A stretch of 64,000 nucleotides of DNA, taken from contig NZ_QQNA01000021.1 of assembly GCF_003346515.1 (NCBI RefSeq), positions 21,756 to 85,755 of the forward strand. Direction: 5' to 3'. The notes beneath the pieces are model-generated. The model did no database searches and was not told the origin of the DNA. It was given only the letters and a program-made list of their open reading frames with translations. Shown here piece by piece: positions 60,064 to 64,000 of the stretch; the first letter of the stretch is position 1; each line of letters starts with the position of its first letter. This DNA is from Streptomyces corynorhini. GTDB lineage: Bacteria > Actinomycetota > Actinomycetes > Streptomycetales > Streptomycetaceae. Both the position numbers and the translations under genes were made by a program.

Positions 60064-62481
60064 GTGACCATCGCGCCAGCCGATCCGGTCTCAGCCGTTA
60101 CGGAAACCGCCGAGCCGACGGCCGACGGACCCGGCACCGCGTTGCTGCGGACCCTGACGGACCTCACCGCCGATCTGCCCGACACCGACCCGGGCCGGGT
60201 CGCCGCCGCCGCGCTGCGCGGCCGCAACGCCCGCTCGGACGCGGCCGAGTTGCGGGAGCTGGCCACCGAGGCGGCGGCCGGGCTGATCTCCGAGGACCCG
60301 GCGTACTCCCGGCTCGCGGCCCGGCTGCTCACCCGCACGATCGCGGACGAGGCGGCGACCCAGGGCGCGGTGTCCTTCTCCGCCTCCGTCGCCGTCGGCA
60401 GCCGCGAGGGCCTGATCGCCGACCGTACGGCCGCCTTCGTGGCGCTCCACGCGGACCGGCTCGACGCGATGATCGACCCCGCGGGTGACGACCGCTTCGG
60501 CTACTTCGGGCTGCGGACGCTCTACAGCCGCTACCTGCTGCGCCACCCGATCACCCGCCAGGTCGTCGAGACCCCGCAGCACTTCATGGCGCGCGTCGCC
60601 GCCGGCCTCGCCGAGGACGAGAGCGAGCACGCGGTGGCCGAGGTCGGGCGGCTCTACGAGCTGATGAGCCGACTGGAGTACCTCCCCTCCTCCCCCACCC
60701 TCTTCAACTCCGGCACCCGCCACCCGCAGATGTCCTCCTGCTATCTGCTGGACTCCCCGCTGGACGAGCTGGACTCCATCTACGACCGCTACCACCAGGT
60801 GGCGCGCCTCTCGAAACACGCGGGCGGGATCGGCCTGTCGTACTCCCGTATCCGCTCGCGCGGTTCGCTGATCCGGGGGACGAACGGCCACTCCAACGGC
60901 ATCGTCCCGTTCCTGCGCACGCTCGACTCGTCGGTCGCGGCCGTCAACCAGGGCGGCCGGCGCAAGGGCGCGGCCTGCGTCTACCTGGAGACCTGGCACG
61001 CGGACCTGGAGGAATTCCTCGAACTGCGCGACAACACGGGCGAGGAGGCGCGGCGTACGCACAACCTGAACCTCGCGCACTGGATCCCGGACGAGTTCAT
61101 GCGCCGGGTCGAGTCCGACGGGCGCTGGTCGCTGTTCTCCCCGGCGGACGTGCCGGAGCTGGTGGACCTGTGGGGCGACGAGTTCGACGCCGCGTACCGC
61201 AAGGCGGAGGCGGACGGCCTGGCCCGCAGGTCTCTCCCGGCGCGCGAGCTGTACGGCCGGATGATGCGCACCCTGGCCCAGACCGGCAACGGCTGGATGA
61301 CCTTCAAGGACGCGTCGAACCGTACCGCCAACCAGACCGCCGAGCCCGGCCACACCGTCCACTCCTCGAATCTCTGCACGGAGATCCTGGAGGTCACGGA
61401 CGACGGCGAGACCGCCGTCTGCAACCTCGGCTCGATCAACCTGGGCGCGTTCGTCCTCGCCTCCGGCGAAATCGACTGGGAGCGCCTGGACGAGACCGTC
61501 CGCACGGCCGTGACCTTCCTCGACCGCGTCGTCGACATCAACTTCTACCCGACCGAGCAGGCCGGCCGCTCCAACGCCAAGTGGCGCCCGGTGGGCCTGG
61601 GCGCGATGGGTCTCCAGGACGTCTTCTTCAAGAAGCGGCTGCCCTTCGACTCCGCCGAGGCCGCCGCGCTCTCCACGAAGATCGCCGAGCGGATCATGCT
61701 CGCCGCCTACGAGGCGTCCTGCGACCTCGCCGAGCGCAGCGGCCCGCTGCCCGCCTGGTCGAAGACGCGCGCCGCGCGCGGGGTCCTGCACCCCGACCAC
61801 TACGACGTGGAGCTGAACTGGCCGGAGCGCTGGGACACGCTGCGCGCCCGGGTCGCGGAGACCGGCATGCGCAACTCGCTGCTCCTGGCGATCGCCCCGA
61901 CGGCGACCATCGCCTCGATCGCGGGCGTGTACGAGTGCATCGAGCCGCAGGTCTCCAACCTCTTCAAGCGCGAGACGCTGTCGGGTGAGTTCCTCCAGGT
62001 CAACTCGTACCTGGTGGACGAGTTGAAGCGGCTCGGCGTGTGGGACGCGCAGACCCGCGAGGCGCTGCGCGAGTCCAGCGGCTCGGTGGCGGGGTTCGGC
62101 TGGGTCCCGGCCGAGGTCCGCGAGCTGTTCAGGACGGCGTGGGAGATCCCGCAGCGCGGCCTGATCGACATGGCCGCCGCCCGTACGCCGTTCCTGGACC
62201 AGAGCCAGTCGCTGAACCTGTTCCTGGAGACGCCGACCATCGGGAAGCTCAGCTCGATGTACGCGTACGCCTGGAAGAAGGGGCTCAAGACGACGTACTA
62301 CCTGCGCTCGCGCCCCGCGACGAAGATCGCGCGCGCGGCGGGCTCGCAGCAGGCGTCGGCGTCGCCCCGACCGGAGCCCACCCCCGTACCCGCGCAGGCG
62401 GCGTCCACGGAGGTCATCTCCGCCGAAGACGCGATCGCCTGCTCCCTGGAGAACCCCGAGTCCTGCGAGGCATGCCAGTAA
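60064..62481 (+). CDS. nrdA: class I ribonucleoside-diphosphate reductase large subunit
   Basis: 805 residues from GTG 60064 behind GAGGGAGAG. Reduces ribonucleotides to deoxyribonucleotides with NrdB. An N-terminal helical region of about 130 residues precedes the catalytic barrel: SSPTLFNSGTRHPQMSSCYL, NLCTEILEVTDDGETAVCNL, GSINLGAF, LLLAIAPTATIASIAGVYEC and KTTYYLRSRP. The C-terminal redox pair is CEACQ. Forms an operon with nrdB (1-base TAATG overlap). Confidence 0.95.
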   Translation: MTIAPADPVSAVTETAEPTADGPGTALLRTLTDLTADLPDTDPGRVAAAALRGRNARSDAAELRELATEAAAGLISEDPAYSRLAARLLTRTIADEAATQGAVSFSASVAVGSREGLIADRTAAFVALHADRLDAMIDPAGDDRFGYFGLRTLYSRYLLRHPITRQVVETPQHFMARVAAGLAEDESEHAVAEVGRLYELMSRLEYLPSSPTLFNSGTRHPQMSSCYLLDSPLDELDSIYDRYHQVARLSKHAGGIGLSYSRIRSRGSLIRGTNGHSNGIVPFLRTLDSSVAAVNQGGRRKGAACVYLETWHADLEEFLELRDNTGEEARRTHNLNLAHWIPDEFMRRVESDGRWSLFSPADVPELVDLWGDEFDAAYRKAEADGLARRSLPARELYGRMMRTLAQTGNGWMTFKDASNRTANQTAEPGHTVHSSNLCTEILEVTDDGETAVCNLGSINLGAFVLASGEIDWERLDETVRTAVTFLDRVVDINFYPTEQAGRSNAKWRPVGLGAMGLQDVFFKKRLPFDSAEAAALSTKIAERIMLAAYEASCDLAERSGPLPAWSKTRAARGVLHPDHYDVELNWPERWDTLRARVAETGMRNSLLLAIAPTATIASIAGVYECIEPQVSNLFKRETLSGEFLQVNSYLVDELKRLGVWDAQTREALRESSGSVAGFGWVPAEVRELFRTAWEIPQRGLIDMAAARTPFLDQSQSLNLFLETPTIGKLSSMYAYAWKKGLKTTYYLRSRPATKIARAAGSQQASASPRPEPTPVPAQAASTEVISAEDAIACSLENPESCEACQ

Positions 62482-63518
62482 TGACCACCACTGATTCCGC
62501 ACAGAAGAACCTGCTGGACCCGGGCTTCGAACTGACCCTGCGGCCCATGCGCTACCCGGACTTCTACGAGCGCTACCGCGACGCGATCAAGAACACCTGG
62601 ACGGTGGAGGAGGTCGACCTCCACTCGGACGTCGCCGACCTCGCCAAGCTCTCCCCTGGCGAGCAGCACATGATCGGCCGACTGGTCGCGTTCTTCGCGA
62701 CGGGCGACTCGATCGTCTCGAACAACCTGGTGCTGACGCTCTACAAGCACATCAACTCCCCCGAGGCGCGGCTCTATCTCTCGCGCCAGCTCTTCGAGGA
62801 GGCCGTGCACGTCCAGTTCTATCTGACGCTGCTGGACACGTACCTGCCCGACCCGGCGGACCGGGCGGCGGCGTTCGACGCGGTCGAGGAGATCCCGTCG
62901 ATCCGCGAGAAGGCGCAGTTCTGCTTCAAGTGGATGGCCGTGTTTGACGGAGAGGGGGCCGAGAAGATCGACCGCCTGGAGTCGAAGGCGGACCGGCGCC
63001 GCTTCCTGCTCAACCTGATCTGCTTCGCGGCGTGCATCGAGGGGCTGTTCTTCTACGGCGCCTTCGCGTACGTGTACTGGTTCCGCTCGCGCGGCCTGCT
63101 GCACGGCCTGGCCACGGGGACCAACTGGGTCTTCCGCGACGAGACGATGCACATGAACTTCGCGTTCGAGGTCGTGGACACCGTCCGCAAGGAGGAGCCG
63201 GAACTCTTCGACGCGGAGCTGGAGCAGCAGGTCACGGACATGCTCAAGGAGGCCGTGGCGGCGGAGCTGCAGTTCGGCCGCGACCTGTGCGGCGAGGGCC
63301 TGCCGGGCATGAACACCGAGTCGATGCGCGAGTACCTGGAGTGCGTGGCGGACCAGCGCCTCCAGCGGCTGGGCTTCCCGCCGGTGTACGGCTCCTCGAA
63401 CCCGTTCTCGTTCATGGAGTTGCAGGGCGTGCAGGAGCTGACGAACTTCTTCGAGCGCCGTCCTTCGGCGTACCAGGTGGCGGTGGAGGGCACGGTCGGG
63501 TTCGACGACGACTTCTAG
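62481..63518 (+). CDS. nrdB: class I ribonucleotide reductase radical-generating subunit
   Basis: 345 residues from ATG 62481 (MTTTDSAQKNLLDPG); ATG 62472 in frame is an alternative. Ferritin-like fold with metal ligands in SRQLFEEAVHVQFYL and RDETMHMNFAFEV, and a probable radical Tyr within VQFYLTLLDTYL. It ends in the usual flexible tail for R1 docking (VGFDDDF). In S. coelicolor a third gene, nrdS, follows; here a terminator follows instead. Confidence 0.95.
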   Translation: MTTTDSAQKNLLDPGFELTLRPMRYPDFYERYRDAIKNTWTVEEVDLHSDVADLAKLSPGEQHMIGRLVAFFATGDSIVSNNLVLTLYKHINSPEARLYLSRQLFEEAVHVQFYLTLLDTYLPDPADRAAAFDAVEEIPSIREKAQFCFKWMAVFDGEGAEKIDRLESKADRRRFLLNLICFAACIEGLFFYGAFAYVYWFRSRGLLHGLATGTNWVFRDETMHMNFAFEVVDTVRKEEPELFDAELEQQVTDMLKEAVAAELQFGRDLCGEGLPGMNTESMREYLECVADQRLQRLGFPPVYGSSNPFSFMELQGVQELTNFFERRPSAYQVAVEGTVGFDDDF

Positions 63519-63534
63519 GATCGCTGACTGAGGG

Positions 63535-63571
63535 GGCCGGGGTACGGGGGAACGCTCCCCGTACCCCGGCC
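63535..63571. terminator. 15-bp perfect hairpin after nrdB
   Basis: GGCCGGGGTACGGGG (63535-63549) pairs perfectly with 63557-63571 around a 7-base loop, ending exactly at the stop codon of the converging gene. Confidence 0.92.
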
Positions 63572-64000
63572 TCACGCGTCGTACCCCACCTCGGCCCAGA
63601 CCAGCTTGGTGTACGGGTCGCGCACCACCCACCCCCACCGCTCGGCGTAGGCGGCGACGAGCAACAGCCCGCGCCCACCGGTGGAGTCGAGCGGCGGCGG
63701 GGGCGAGATCCCGGGCGCGCGCGGAAGCCGGTCGGGCCGGGTGTCGATGACCTCGACCCGTACCAGCTCGGCCGCGAGGGTCAGCCGCACCTCGAAGTCC
63801 CGCCCGGGAGTACGCCCATGGGTGACGGCGTTGGCGGCGAACTCGGCGACGACAGCGGTGATCACGGCGGAGGCAGAGCCCGTACGGGGAATCCCCCACT
63901 CGTCGAGCTGCTGCGCGCAGAGCAACCGGGCGAGGCGGGCGCCACGATGGCTGGAACTGAGCCTGATCCGGGAGGGCGGGAGGAGGGGCGAGAGGGGCGG
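63572..64000 (-). CDS. HATPase_c (RsbW-like) ATP-binding protein, 5' end beyond the window
   Basis: The frame is open from base 64000 down to the stop at 63572, 142 residues visible, with no start codon in the first codons, so the N-terminus is missing. Visible motifs: SSSHRGARLARLLCAQQLDE, ITAVVAEFAANAVTHG (N-box), VEVIDTRPDRLP and GGRGLLLVAAYAERWGW. This is the common Streptomyces class of stand-alone anti-sigma-like GHKL proteins. The target is unknown. Confidence 0.88.
   Translation of the reverse strand, partial: PPLSPLLPPSRIRLSSSHRGARLARLLCAQQLDEWGIPRTGSASAVITAVVAEFAANAVTHGRTPGRDFEVRLTLAAELVRVEVIDTRPDRLPRAPGISPPPPLDSTGGRGLLLVAAYAERWGWVVRDPYTKLVWAEVGYDA

Overview
The window is a high-GC (about 70% or more) actinomycete chromosome segment, almost certainly Streptomyces. 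The grounds are GTG/TTG starts, many apparently leaderless genes, an AfsR-type SARP, a WhiB-like gene, nickel superoxide dismutase, snapalysin and a complete das (chitobiose) locus. From memory, the order from malic enzyme through sodX/sodN, the anti-sigma/sigma pair, wblE, das and nrdAB matches the S. coelicolor core chromosome, so most of the window is conserved core with accessory insertions.

Layout. 1-3.1 kb: an AfsR-like SARP-STAND regulator overlapping a truncated downstream gene. 3.5-11.5 kb: a five-gene minus-strand cluster (Trypco1-like protein, trypsin/VMAP-like protein, MoxR AAA+ ATPase, vWA/TPR protein, and a small protein ending FTNAF). It matches the vWA-MoxR-VMAP class of NTP-dependent conflict systems, with an added RiPP-precursor-like peptide. 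11.7-18.7 kb: small hypotheticals, a DUF4097-PadR operon, an HTH-ClpN pair, a quinone-oxidoreductase-like enzyme and malic enzyme. 19-22 kb: a polar amino-acid ABC importer. 22-24.4 kb: methyltransferase, CGNR regulator, sodX and sodN. 24.5-31.3 kb: membrane glycosyltransferase, metallophosphatase, RidA-like protein, LysR-snapalysin pair and hypotheticals. 31.5-34.8 kb: acetyltransferase, then a family 2B encapsulin shell with its polyprenyl synthase cargo. 35-35.7 kb: an amidase.

36-39.8 kb is the highlight. A 3.86-kb element with a large serine recombinase sits inside a PLP-dependent ACC deaminase/D-cysteine desulfhydrase-like gene, at the codons just before the PLP lysine. It carries its own promoter and homologous N-terminal coding segment, which rebuilds an open full-length reading frame across attR. 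The displaced host promoter and N-terminus now lead into the integrase. The element also has a 168-bp dyad structure, an XRE/DUF5919-type regulator and two small genes.

40.7-48.4 kb: Na+/H+ antiporter, UBP zinc finger, anti-sigma factor and SigH-type sigma factor, a membrane protein, a lipid kinase, wblE and a PdtaS-like histidine kinase. 48.7-56.9 kb: the amino-sugar locus (SIS isomerase, nagB, GH3 hexosaminidase, dasCBA, dasR) with several dre-like DasR sites, one upstream of the histidine kinase. 57-59.6 kb: cstA and a YbdD-like partner. 59.7-63.5 kb: a cobalamin riboswitch in front of nrdAB, preceded by a possible NrdR box pair. The window ends in a truncated HATPase-type ATP-binding protein.

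All calls come from reading the sequence and recalled family knowledge; no database search was run.
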